From assembly GCA_037349105.1 (NCBI GenBank), contig JAYJMM010000066.1, forward strand, positions 806,001-870,000: DNA of 64,000 nt, written 5' to 3'. Made by a program: the position numbers and the translations under genes. How positions within the stretch are numbered: the first letter of the stretch is position 1; the number at the start of each line of letters is the position of its first letter. The notes beneath the pieces were generated by a model. That model searched no databases. It was given only the letters and a program-made list of their open reading frames with translations, and had not been told where the DNA came from. Shown here piece after piece: positions 37,901-50,221 of the stretch. Source of the stretch: Limnomonas spitsbergensis. Lineage: Eukaryota > Chlorophyta > Chlorophyceae > Chlamydomonadales.

Positions 37901-38839
37901 CAGGTTATGCAATTAAATTGAGGCAAGATCTGTAAGCTATTGGAGGCATGTTCTGTCAGTAAATGGATGCAGGATCTGTAAGTAATGGATACATGTTCTG
38001 CAATTAAATTGGTGCAAGATATATAAGTTTATGGAAGCATGTTAAGTAAGTAAATGGAGGCAAGATCTGTAAGTAATGGATACATGTTCTGCAATTTAAT
38101 TGGGGCAATATCTGTAAGTTAATGGAGACAAGTTAAGTAAGTAAATGGAGGCAAGATATGTAAGTAATGGAGGCATGATATGTAAGATAATAAAGGCAAA
38201 TACTGTAAGTTAATGGAGGCAAGATATGTAAGTAAATGGAGGCTGGTTCAGTAATTCAATGGAGACAGGATCTGTAATTCAATGGAGGCGTGTTCTGTCA
38301 GTAAATGGATGCAGGATCTGTAAGTAATGGATACCGGTTATGCAATTAAATTGGGGCAAGATCTGTAAGTTATTGGAGGCAGGTTAAGTAAGTAAATGGA
38401 GGCAAGATCTGTAAGTAATGGAGGCATGATATGTAAGATAATAAAGGCAAATACTGTAAGTTAATGGAGGCAAGATATGTAAGTAAATGGAGGCTGGTTC
38501 AGTAATTCAATGGAGACAGTATATGTAAGTTAATGGAGGCATGTTCTGTCAGTAAATGGATGCATGATCTGTAAGTAATGGATACCGGTTATGCAATTAA
38601 ATTGGGGCAAGATATGTAATCTATTGGAGGCAAGTTTAGTAAGTAAATGGAGGCAAGATATGTAAGTAATGGAGGCATGATATGTAAGATAATAAAGGCA
38701 AATACTTTAAGTTAATGGAGGCAAGATATGCAAGTAAATGAAGGCTGGTTCAATAATTAAATGGAGGCAAGATCTGTAAGTAATGGATACATGTTCTGCA
38801 ATTAAATTGGGGCAAGTTCTTTAAGTTAATGGAGACAAG
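34985..38839 (+). repeat. Super-unit 5, type B mosaic, 3,855 bp (+160 bp)
   Basis: A B unit in which about 92 bp at the end of the head (the GATATGCAATATATTGG to GGGGGAAGTTATG monomers) are replaced by about 252 bp of tail sequence at roughly 36171-36432. The left junction, GGGGCAAG followed by TTCTGTTAG, is the same junction that defines the C units. At the right, CAATTTAATTGGGGCAATATCTG returns to the B path at TTATTGGAGGCAGG. Net gain is 160 bp (7 monomers). The B marker GGATAT is at 37394-37399. Confidence 0.9.
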
Positions 38840-41006
38840 TTAAATAAGTAAATGGATACAGGTTATGCAATTAAATTGAGGCAAGATCTGTAAGCTATTG
38901 GAGGCATGTTCTGTCAGTAAATGGATGCATGATCTGTAAGTAATGGATACATGTTCTGCAATTAAATTGGTGCAAGATATGTGAGTTAATGGAAGCATGT
39001 TAAGGAAGTAAATGGAGGCAATATCTGAAAGTAATGGATACATGTTATGCAATTAAATTAGGGCAATATCTGTAAGTTATTGGAGGCAGGTTAAGTAAGT
39101 AAATGGAGGCAAGATCTGTAAGTAATGAAGGCATGATCTGTAAGCTAATAAGGGCAAATACTGTAAGTTAATGGAGGCAAGATATGTAAGTAAATGGAGG
39201 CTGGTTCATTAATTCAATGTAGACAGTATATGTAAGGTAATGGAGGCATGTTCTGTCAGTAAATGGATGCATGATATGTAAGTAATGGATACCGGTTATG
39301 CAATTAAATTGGGGCAAGATATGTAATCTATTGGAGGCAAGTTTAGTAAGTAAATGGAGGCAAGATCTGTAAGTAATGGAGGCATGATATGTAAGATAAT
39401 AAAGGCAAATACTTTAAGTTAATGGAGGCAAGATATGTAAGTAAATGAAGGCTGGTTCAATAATTAAATGGAGGCAAGATCTGTAAGTAATGGATACATG
39501 TTCTGCAATTAAATTGGGGCAAGTTCTTTAAGTTAATGGAGACAAGTTAAATAAGTAAATGGATACAGGTTATGCAATTAAATTGAGGCAAGATCTGTAA
39601 GCTATTGGAGGCATGTTCTGTCAGTAAATGGATGCATGATCTGTAAGTAATGGATACATGTTCTGCAATTAAATTGGTGCAAGATATGTGAGTTAATGGA
39701 AGCATGTTAAGTAAGTAAATGGAGGCAATATCTGAAAGTAATGGATACATGTTATGCAATTAAATTAGGGCAATATCTGTAAGTTATTGGAGGCAGGTTA
39801 AGTAAGTAAATGGAGGCAAGATCTGTAAGTAATGAAGGCATGATCTGTAAGCTAATAAGGGCAAATACTGTAAGTTAATGGAGGCAAGATATGTAAGTAA
39901 ATGGAGGATGGTTCATTAATTCAATGTAGACAGGATATGTAAGGTAATGGAGGCATGTTCTGTCAGTAAATGGATGCATGATCTGTAAGTAATGGATGCA
40001 GGTTCTGCAATTAAATTGGGGCAAGTTCTGTTAGTTAATGGAGACAAGTTAAGTAAGTAAATGGATACAGGTTATGCAATTAAATTGAGGCAAGATCTGT
40101 AAGCTATTGGAGGCATGTTCTGTCAGTAAATGGATGCAGGATCTGTAAGTAATGGATACATGTTCTGCAATTAAATTGGTGCAAGATATATAAGTTTATG
40201 GAAGCATGTTAAGTAAGTAAATGGAGGCAAGATCTGTAAGTAATGGATACATGTTCTGCAATTTAATTGGGGCAATATCTGTAAGTTAATGGAGACAAGT
40301 TAAGTAAGTAAATGGAGGCAAGATATGTAAGTAATGGAGGCATGATATGTAAGATAATAAAGGCAAATACTGTAAGTTAATGGAGGCAAGATATGTAAGT
40401 AAATGGAGGCTGGTTCAGTAATTCAATGGAGACAGGATCTGTAATTCAATGGAGGCGTGTTCTGTCAGTAAATGGATGCAGGATCTGTAAGTAATGGATA
40501 CCGGTTATGCAATTAAATTGGGGCAAGATATGTAAGTTATTGGAGGCAGGTTAAGTAAGTAAATGGAGGCAAGATCTGTAAGTAATGGAGGCATGATATG
40601 TAAGATAATAAAGGCAAATACTGTAAGTTAATGGAGGCAAGATATGTAAGTAAATGGAGGCTGGTTCAGTAATTCAATGGAGACAGTATATGTAATTCAA
40701 TGGAGGCATGTTCTGTCAGTAAATGGATGCATGATCTGTAAGTAATGGATACCGGTTATGCAATTAAATTGGGGCAAGATATGTAATCTATTGGAGGCAA
40801 GTTTAGTAAGTAAATGGAGGCAAGATATGTAAGTAATGGAGGCATGATATGTAAGATAATAAAGGCAAATACTTTAAGTTAATGGAGGCAAGATATGCAA
40901 GTAAATGAAGGCTGGTTCAATAATTAAATGGAGGCAAGATCTGTAAGTAATGGATACATGTTCTGCAATTAAATTGGGGCAAGTTCTTTAAGTTAATGGA
41001 GACAAG
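38840..41006 (+). repeat. Super-unit 6, type C, 2,167 bp
   Basis: Shortest super-unit type: head pair (38840, 39547) joined directly to the tail at about 40020-40025 (TTCTGCAATTAAATTGGGG, then CAAGTTCTGTTAG). It lacks 1,528 bp (67 monomers) relative to B, including the whole a-module portion and the B-specific GGATAT duplication. Private variants include TTAAGGAAGTAAATGG at about 39001 and GTATATGTAATTCAATGG at about 40686, a hybrid of two neighbouring monomer variants. Confidence 0.92.
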
Positions 41007-43173
41007 TTAAATAAGTAAATGGATACAGGTTATGCAATTAAATTGAGGCAAGATCTGTAAGCTATTGGAGGCATGTTCTGTCAGTAAATGGATGCATGAT
41101 CTGTAAGTAATGGATACATGTTCTGCAATTAAATTGGTGCAAGATATGTGAGTTAATGGAAGCATGTTAAGTAAGTAAATGGAGGCAATATCTGAAAGTA
41201 ATGGATACATGTTATGCAATTAAATTAGGGCAATATCTGTAAGTTATTGGAGGCAGGTTAAGTAAGTAAATGGAGGCAAGATCTGTAAGTAATGAAGGCA
41301 TGATCTGTAAGCTAATAAGGGCAAATACTGTAAGTTAATGGAGGCAAGATATGTAAGTAAATGGAGGCTGGTTCATTAATTCAATGTAGACAGTATATGT
41401 AAGGTAATGGAGGCATGTTCTGTCAGTAAATGGATGCATGATATGTAAGTAATGGATACCGGTTATGCAATTAAATTGGGGCAAGATATGTAATCTATTG
41501 GAGGCAAGTTTAGTAAGTAAATGGAGGCAAGATCTGTAAGTAATGGAGGCATGATATGTAAGATAATAAAGGCAAATACTTTAAGTTAATGGAGGCAAGA
41601 TATGTAAGTAAATGAAGGCTGGTTCAATAATTAAATGGAGGCAAGATCTGTAAGTAATGGATACATGTTCTGCAATTAAATTGGGGCAAGTTCTTTAAGT
41701 TAATGGAGACAAGTTAAATAAGTAAATGGATACAGGTTATGCAATTAAATTGAGGCAAGATCTGTAAGCTATTGGAGGCATGTTCTGTCAGTAAATGGAT
41801 GCATGATCTGTAAGTAATGGATACATGTTCTGCAATTAAATTGGTGCAAGATATGTGAGTTAATGGAAGCATGTTAAGTAAGTAAATGGAGGCAATATCT
41901 GAAAGTAATGGATACATGTTATGCAATTAAATTAGGGCAATATCTGTAAGTTATTGGAGGCAGGTTAAGTAAGTAAATGGAGGCAAGATCTGTAAGTAAT
42001 GAAGGCATGATCTGTAAGCTAATAAGGGCAAATACTGTAAGTTAATGGAGGCAAGATATGTAAGTAAATGGAGGATGGTTCATTAATTCAATGTAGACAG
42101 GATATGTAAGGTAATGGAGGCATGTTCTGTCAGTAAATGGATGCATGATCTGTAAGTAATGGATGCAGGTTCTGCAATTAAATTGGGGCAAGTTCTGTTA
42201 GTTAATGGAGACAAGTTAAGTAAGTAAATGGATACAGGTTATGCAATTAAATTGAGGCAAGATCTGTAAGCTATTGGAGGCATGTTCTGTCAGTAAATGG
42301 ATGCAGGATCTGTAAGTAATGGATACATGTTCTGCAATTAAATTGGTGCAAGATATATAAGTTTATGGAAGCATGTTAAGTAAGTAAATGGAGGCAAGAT
42401 CTGTAAGTAATGGATACATGTTCTGCAATTTAATTGGGGCAATATCTGTAAGTTAATGGAGACAAGTTAAGTAAGTAAATGGAGGCAAGATCTGTAAGTA
42501 ATGGAGGCATGATATGTAAGATAATAAAGGCAAATACTGTAAGTTAATGGAGGCAAGATATGTAAGTAAATGGAGGCTGGTTCAGTAATTCAATGGAGAC
42601 AGGATCTGTAATTCAATGGAGGCGTGTTCTGTCAGTAAATGGATGCATGATCTGTAAGTAATGGATACCGGTTATGCAATTAAATTGGGGCAAGATCTGT
42701 AAGTTATTGGAGGCAGGTTAAGTAAGTAAATGGAGGCAAGATCTGTAAGTAATGGAGGCATGATATGTAAGATAATAAAGGCAAATACTGTAAGTTAATG
42801 GAGGCAAGATATGTAAGTAAATGGAGGCTGGTTCAGTAATTCAATGGAGACAGTATATGTAAGTTAATGGAGGCATGTTCTGTCAGTAAATGGATGCATG
42901 ATCTGTAAGTAATGGATACCGGTTATGCAATTAAATTGGGGCAAGATATGTAATCTATTGGAGGCAAGTTTAGTAAGTAAATGGAGGCAAGATATGTAAG
43001 TAATGGAGGCATGATATGTAAGATAATAAAGGCAAATACTTTAAGTTAATGGAGGCAAGATATGTAAGTAAATGAAGGCTGGTTCAATAATTAAATGGAG
43101 GCAAGATCTGTAAGTAATGGATACATGTTCTGCAATTAAATTGGGGCAAGTTCTTTAAGTTAATGGAGACAAG
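41007..43173 (+). repeat. Super-unit 7, type C, 2,167 bp
   Basis: Tandem partner of the preceding C unit with the same length and the same head-to-tail junction, here at about 42187-42192. It differs at a few positions: GCAAGATCTGTAAGTAATGG at about 42484 where unit 6 has GCAAGATATG, and GATGCATGATC near 42642 where unit 6 has GATGCAGGATC. In those differences it resembles the B unit to its right more than unit 6 does. Confidence 0.92.
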
Positions 43174-46100
43174 TTAAATAAGTAAATGGATACAGGTTAT
43201 GCAATTAAATTGAGGCAAGATCTGTAAGCTATTGGAGGCATGTTCTGTCAGTAAATGGATGCATGATCTGTAAATAATGGATACATGTTCTGCAATTAAA
43301 TTGGTGCAAGATATGTGAGTTAATGGAAGCATGTTAAGTAAGTAAATGGAGGCAATATCTGAAAGTAATGGATACATGTTATGCAATTAAATTAGGGCAA
43401 TATCTGTAAGTTATTGGAGGCAGGTTAAGTAAGTAAATGGAGGCAAGATCTGTAAGTAATGAAGGCATGATCTGTAAGCTAATAAGGGCAAATACTGTAA
43501 GTTAATGGAGGCAAGATATGTAAGTAAATGGAGGCTGGTTCATTAATTCAATGTAGACAGTATATGTAAGGTAATGGAGGCATGTTCTGTCAGTAAATGG
43601 ATGCATGATATGTAAGTAATGGATACCGGTTATGCAATTAAATTGGGGCAAGATATGTAATCTATTGGAGGCAAGTTTAGTAAGTAAATGGAGGCAAGAT
43701 CTGTAAGTAATGGAGGCATGATATGTAAGATAATAAAGGCAAATACTTTAAGTTAATGGAGGCAAGATATGTAAGTAAATGAAGGCTGGTTCAATAATTA
43801 AATGGAGGCAAGATCTGTAAGTAATGGATACATGTTCTGCAATTAAATTGGGGCAAGTTCTTTAAGTTAATGGAGACAAGTTAAATAAGTAAATGGATAC
43901 AGGTTATGCAATTAAATTTAGGCAAGATCTGTAAGCTATTGGAGGCATGTTCTGTCAGTAAATGGATGCATGATCTGTAAGTAATGGATACATGTTCTGC
44001 AATTAAATTGGTGCAAGATATGTGAGTTAATGGAAGCATGTTAAGTAAGTAAATGGAGGCAATATCTGAAAGTAATGGATACATGTTATGCAATTATATT
44101 AGGGCAATATCTGTAAGTTATTGGAGGCAGGTTAAGTAAGTAAATGGAGGCAAGATCTGTAAGTAATGAAGGCATGATCTGTAAGCTAATAAGGGCAAAT
44201 ACTGTAAGTTAATGGAGGCAAGATATGTAAGTAAATGGAGGCTGGTTCATTAATTCAATGTAGACAGGATATGTAAGGTAATGGAGGCATGTTCTGTCAG
44301 TAAATGGATGCATGATCTGTAAGTAATGGATGCAGGTTCTGCAATTAAATTGGGGCAAGATATGCAATATATTGGAGGCAAGTTTAGTACGTAAATGGAG
44401 GCAAGATCTGTAAGTAATGGATACATGTTATGCAATTAAATTGGGGGAAGTTATGTAAGTTATTGGAGGCAGGTTAAGTAAGTAAATGGAGGCAAGATCT
44501 GTAAGTAATGGAGGCATGATATGTAAGATAATAAAGGCAAATACAGTAAGTTAATGGAGGCAAGATATGTAAGTAAATGGAGGCTGGTTCAGTAATTCAA
44601 TGGAGACATGATCTGTAATTTAATGGAGGCATGTTCTGTCAGTAAATGGATGCATGATCTGTAAGTAATGGATACCGGTTATGCAATTAAATTGGGGCAA
44701 GATCTGTAAGTTTTTGGAGGCAGGTTAAGTAAGTAAATGGAGGCAAGATCTGTAAGTAATGGAGGCCTGATATGTAAGATAATAAAGGCAAATACTGTAA
44801 GTTAATGGAGGCAAGATATGTAAGTAAATGGAGGATGGTTCAATAATGAAATGGAGGCAAGATCTGTAAGTTAATGGAGGCATGTTTTGTCAGTAAATGG
44901 ATGCATGATCTGAAAGTAATGGATACATGTTCTGCAATTACATTGGGGCAAGATATGTAATCTATTGGAGGCAAGTTTAGTAAGTAAATAGAGGCAAGAT
45001 CTGTAAGTAATGGATACATGTTATGCAATTAAATTGGTGCAAGATATGTAAGTTAATGGAGGCAGGTTAAGTAAGTAAATGGAGGCAAGATCTGTAAGTA
45101 ATGGATACATGTTCTGCAATTAAATTGGGGCAATATCTGTAAGTTAATGGAGACACGTTAAGTAAGTAAATGGAGGCAAGATCTGTAAGAAATGGAGGCA
45201 TGATATGTAAGCTAATAAAGGCAAATACTGTAAGTTAATGCAAACAAGATATGTAAGTAAATGGAGGCTGGTTCAGTAATTCAATGGAGACAGGATCTGT
45301 AATTCAATGGAGGCGTGTTCTGTCAGTAAATGGATGCAGGATCTGTAAGTAATGGATACCGGTTTTGCAATTAAATTGGGGCAAGATCTGTAAGTTATTG
45401 GAGTCAGGTTAAGTAAGTAAATGGATATAAGATCTGTAAGTAATGGAGGCATGATATGTAAGCTAATAAAGGCAAATACTGTAAGTTAATGCAAACAAGA
45501 TATGTAAGTAAATGGAGGCTGGTTCAGTAATTCAATGGAGACAGGATCTGTAATTCAATGGAGGCGTGTTCTGTCAGTAAATGGATGCAGGATCTGTAAG
45601 TAATGGATACCGGTTTTGCAATTAAATTGGGGCAAGATCTGTAAGTTATTGGAGGCAGGTTAAGTAAGTAAATGGAGGCAAGATCTGTAAGTAATGGAGG
45701 CATGATATGTAAGATACTAAAGGCAAATACAGTACGTTCATGGAGGCAAGATATGTAAGTAAATGGAGGCTGGTTCAGTAATTCAATGGAGACATGATCT
45801 GTAATTTAATGGAGGCATGTTCTGTCAGTAAATGGAGGCATGATCTGTAAGTAATGGATACATGTTCTGCAATTAAATTGGGGCAAGTTCTGTTAGTTAA
45901 TGGAGACAAGTTAAGTAAGTAAATGGATACAGGTTATGCAATTAAATTGAGGCAAGATCTGTAAGCTATTGGAGGCATGTTCTGTCAGTAAATGGATGCA
46001 GGATCTGTAAGTAATGGATACATGTTCTGCAATTAAATTGGTGCAAGATATATAAGTTTATGGAAGCATGTTAAGTAAGTAAATGGAGGCAAGATCTGTA

Positions 46101-46526
46101 AGTAATGGATACATGTTCTGCAATTTAATTGGGGCAATATCTGTAAGTTAATGGAGACAAGTTAAGTAAGTAAATGGAGGCAAGATCTGTAAGTAATGGA
46201 GGCATGATATGTAAGATAATAAAGGCAAATACTGTAAGTTAATGGAGGCAAGATATGTAAGTAAATGGAGGCTGGTTCAGTAATTCAATGGAGACAGGAT
46301 CTGTAATTCAATGGAGGCGTGTTCTGTCAGTAAATGGATGCAGGATCTGTAAGTAATGGAGGCATGATATGTAAGATAATAAAGGCAAATACTTTAAGTT
46401 AATGGAGGCAAGATATGTAAGTAAATGAAGGCTGGTTCAATAATTAAATGGAGGCAAGATCTGTAAGTAATGGATACATGTTCTGCAATTAAATTGGGGC
46501 AAGTTCTTTAAGTTAATGGAGACAAG
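43174..46526 (+). repeat. Super-unit 8, type B, 3,353 bp (342 bp short)
   Basis: A B unit missing 342 bp (15 monomers) near its end. At 46341-46362 CAGGATCTGTAAGTAATGGA continues into GGCATGATATG instead of TACCGGTTATG, so exchange occurred within the shared CTGTAAGTAATGGA string. The B junction GGATAT is at 45423-45428. It shares private variants with unit 9 only: CTGTAAATAATGG (about 43270), CAATTATATTAGGG (about 44091) and CTGTAAGAAATGG (about 45185). It shares AAATTTAGGCAAG (about 43916) with units 9 and 10. Confidence 0.9.
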
Positions 46527-49500
46527 TTAAATAAGTAAATGGATACAGGTTATGCAATTAAATTGAGGCAAGATCTGTAAGCTATTGGAGGCATGTTCTG
46601 TCAGTAAATGGATGCATGATCTGTAAATAATGGATACATGTTCTGCAATTAAATTGGTGCAAGATATGTGAGTTAATGGAAGCATGTTAAGTAAGTAAAT
46701 GGAGGCAATATCTGAAAGTAATGGATACATGTTATGCAATTAAATTAGGGCAATATCTGTAAGTTATTGGAGGCAGGTTAAGTAAGTAAATGGAGGCAAG
46801 ATCTGTAAGTAATGAAGGCATGATCTGTAAGCTAATAAGGGCAAATACTGTAAGTTAATGGAGGCAAGATATGTAAGTAAATGGAGGCTGGTTCATTAAT
46901 TCAATGTAGACAGTATATGTAAGGTAATGGAGGCATGTTCTGTCAGTAAATGGATGCATGATATGTAAGTAATGGATACCGGTTATGCAATTAAATTGGG
47001 GCAAGATATGTAATCTATTGGAGGCAAGTTTAGTAAGTAAATGGAGGCAAGATCTGTAAGTAATGGAGGCATGATATGTAAGATAATAAAGGCAAATACT
47101 TTAAGTTAATGGAGGCAAGATATGTAAGTAAATGAAGGCTGGTTCAATAATTAAATGGAGGCAAGATCTGTAAGTAATGGATACATGTTCTGCAATTAAA
47201 TTGGGGCAAGTTCTTTAAGTTAATGGAGACAAGTTAAATAAGTAAATGGATACAGGTTATGCAATTAAATTTAGGCAAGATCTGTAAGCTATTGGAGGCA
47301 TGTTCTGTCAGTAAATGGATGCATGATCTGTAAGTAATGGATACATGTTCTGCAATTAAATTGGTGCAAGATATGTGAGTTAATGGAAGCATGTTAAGTA
47401 AGTAAATGGAGGCAATATCTGAAAGTAATGGATACATGTTATGCAATTATATTAGGGCAATATCTGTAAGTTATTGGAGGCAGGTTAAGTAAGTAAATGG
47501 AGGCAAGATCTGTAAGTAATGAAGGCATGATCTGTAAGCTAATAAGGGCAAATACTGTAAGTTAATGGAGGCAAGATATGTAAGTAAATGGAGGCTGGTT
47601 CATTAATTCAATGTAGACAGGATATGTAAGGTAATGGAGGCATGTTCTGTCAGTAAATGGATGCATGATCTGTAAGTAATGGATGCAGGTTCTGCAATTA
47701 AATTGGGGCAAGATATGCAATATATTGGAGGCAAGTTTAGTACGTAAATGGAGGCAAGATCTGTAAGTAATGGATACATGTTATGCAATTAAATTGGGGG
47801 AAGTTATGTAAGTTATTGGAGGCAGGTTAAGTAAGTAAATGGAGGCAAGATCTGTAAGTAATGGAGGCATGATATGTAAGATAATAAAGGCAAATACAGT
47901 AAGTTAATGGAGGCAAGATATGTAAGTAAATGGAGGCTGGTTCAGTAATTCAATGGAGACATGATCTGTAATTTAATGGAGGCATGTTCTGTCAGTAAAT
48001 GGATGCATGATCTGTAAGTAATGGATACCGGTTATGCAATTAAATTGGGGCAAGATCTGTAAGTTTTTGGAGGCAGGTTAAGTAAGTAAATGGAGGCAAG
48101 ATCTGTAAGTAATGGAGGCCTGATATGTAAGATAATAAAGGCAAATACTGTAAGTTAATGGAGGCAAGATATGTAAGTAAATGGAGGATGGTTCAATAAT
48201 GAAATGGAGGCAAGATCTGTAAGTTAATGGAGGCATGTTTTGTCAGTAAATGGATGCATGATCTGAAAGTAATGGATACATGTTCTGCAATTACATTGGG
48301 GCAAGATATGTAATCTATTGGAGGCAAGTTTAGTAAGTAAATAGAGGCAAGATCTGTAAGTAATGGATACATGTTATGCAATTAAATTGGTGCAAGATAT
48401 GTAAGTTAATGGAGGCAGGTTAAGTAAGTAAATGGAGGCAAGATCTGTAAGTAATGGATACATGTTCTGCAATTAAATTGGGGCAATATCTGTAAGTTAA
48501 TGGAGACACGTTAAGTAAGTAAATGGAGGCAAGATCTGTAAGAAATGGAGGCATGATATGTAAGCTAATAAAGGCAAATACTGTAAGTTAATGCAAACAA
48601 GATATGTAAGTAAATGGAGGCTGGTTCAGTAATTCAATGGAGACAGGATCTGTAATTCAATGGAGGCGTGTTCTGTCAGTAAATGGATGCAGGATCTGTA
48701 AGTAATGGATACCGGTTTTGCAATTAAATTGGGGCAAGATCTGTAAGTTATTGGAGTCAGGTTAAGTAAGTAAATGGATATAAGATCTGTAAGTAATGGA
48801 GGCATGATATGTAAGCTAATAAAGGCAAATACTGTAAGTTAATGCAAACAAGATATGTAAGTAAATGGAGGCTGGTTCAGTAATTCAATGGAGACAGGAT
48901 CTGTAATTCAATGGAGGCGTGTTCTGTCAGTAAATGGATGCAGGATCTGTAAGTAATGGATACCGGTTTTGCAATTAAATTGGGGCAAGATCTGTAAGTT
49001 ATTGGAGGCAGGTTAAGTAAGTAAATGGAGGCAAGATCTGTAAGTAATGGAGGCATGATATGTAAGATACTAAAGGCAAATACAGTACGTTCATGGAGGC
49101 AAGATATGTAAGTAAATGGAGGCTGGTTCAGTAATTCAATGGAGACATGATCTGTAATTTAATGGAGGCATGTTCTGTCAGTAAATGGAGGCATGATCTG
49201 TAAGTAATGGATACATGTTCTGCAATTAAATTGGGGCAAGTTCTGTTAGTTAATGGAGACAAGTTAAGTAAGTAAATGGATACAGGTTATGCAATTAAAT
49301 TGAGGCAAGATCTGTAAGCTATTGGAGGCATGTTCTGTCAGTAAATGGATGCAGGATCTGTAAGTAATGGATACATGTTCTGCAATTAAATTGGTGCAAG
49401 ATATATAAGTTTATGGAAGCATGTTAAGTAAGTAAATGGAGGCAAGATCTGTAAGTAATGGATACATGTTCTGCAATTTAATTGGGGCAATATCTGTAAG

Positions 49501-50221
49501 TTAATGGAGACAAGTTAAGTAAGTAAATGGAGGCAAGATCTGTAAGTAATGGAGGCATGATATGTAAGATAATAAAGGCAAATACTGTAAGTTAATGGAG
49601 GCAAGATATGTAAGTAAATGGAGGCTGGTTCAGTAATTCAATGGAGACAGGATCTGTAATTCAATGGAGGCGTGTTCTGTCAGTAAATGGATGCAGGATC
49701 TGTAAGTAATGGATACCGGTTATGCAATTAAATTGGGGCAAGATCTGTAAGTTATTGGAGGCAGGTTAAGTAAGTAAATGGAGGCAAGATCTGTAAGTAA
49801 TGGAGGCATGATATGTAAGATAATAAAGGCAAATACTGTAAGTTAATGGAGGCAAGATATGTAAGTAAATGGAGGCTGGTTCAGTAATTCAATGGAGACA
49901 GTATATGTAAGTTAATGGAGGCATGTTCTGTCAGTAAATGGATGCATGATCTGTAAGTAATGGATACCGGTTATGCAATTAAATTGGGGCAAGATATGTA
50001 ATCTATTGGAGGCAAGTTTAGTAAGTAAATGGAGGCAAGATATGTAAGTAATGGAGGCATGATATGTAAGATAATAAAGGCAAATACTTTAAGTTAATGG
50101 AGGCAAGATATGCAAGTAAATGAAGGCTGGTTCAATAATTAAATGGAGGCAAGATCTGTAAGTAATGGATACATGTTCTGCAATTAAATTGGGGCAAGTT
50201 CTTTAAGTTAATGGAGACAAG
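46527..50221 (+). repeat. Super-unit 9, type B, 3,695 bp
   Basis: Canonical B length with GGATAT at 48776-48781. It carries the same private variants as unit 8 in both head copies (CTGTAAATAATGG about 46623, AAATTTAGGCAAG about 47268, CAATTATATTAGGG about 47444, CTGTAAGAAATGG about 48537), so units 8 and 9 are recent tandem relatives. It lacks the 342 bp deletion that marks the end of unit 8. Confidence 0.92.
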
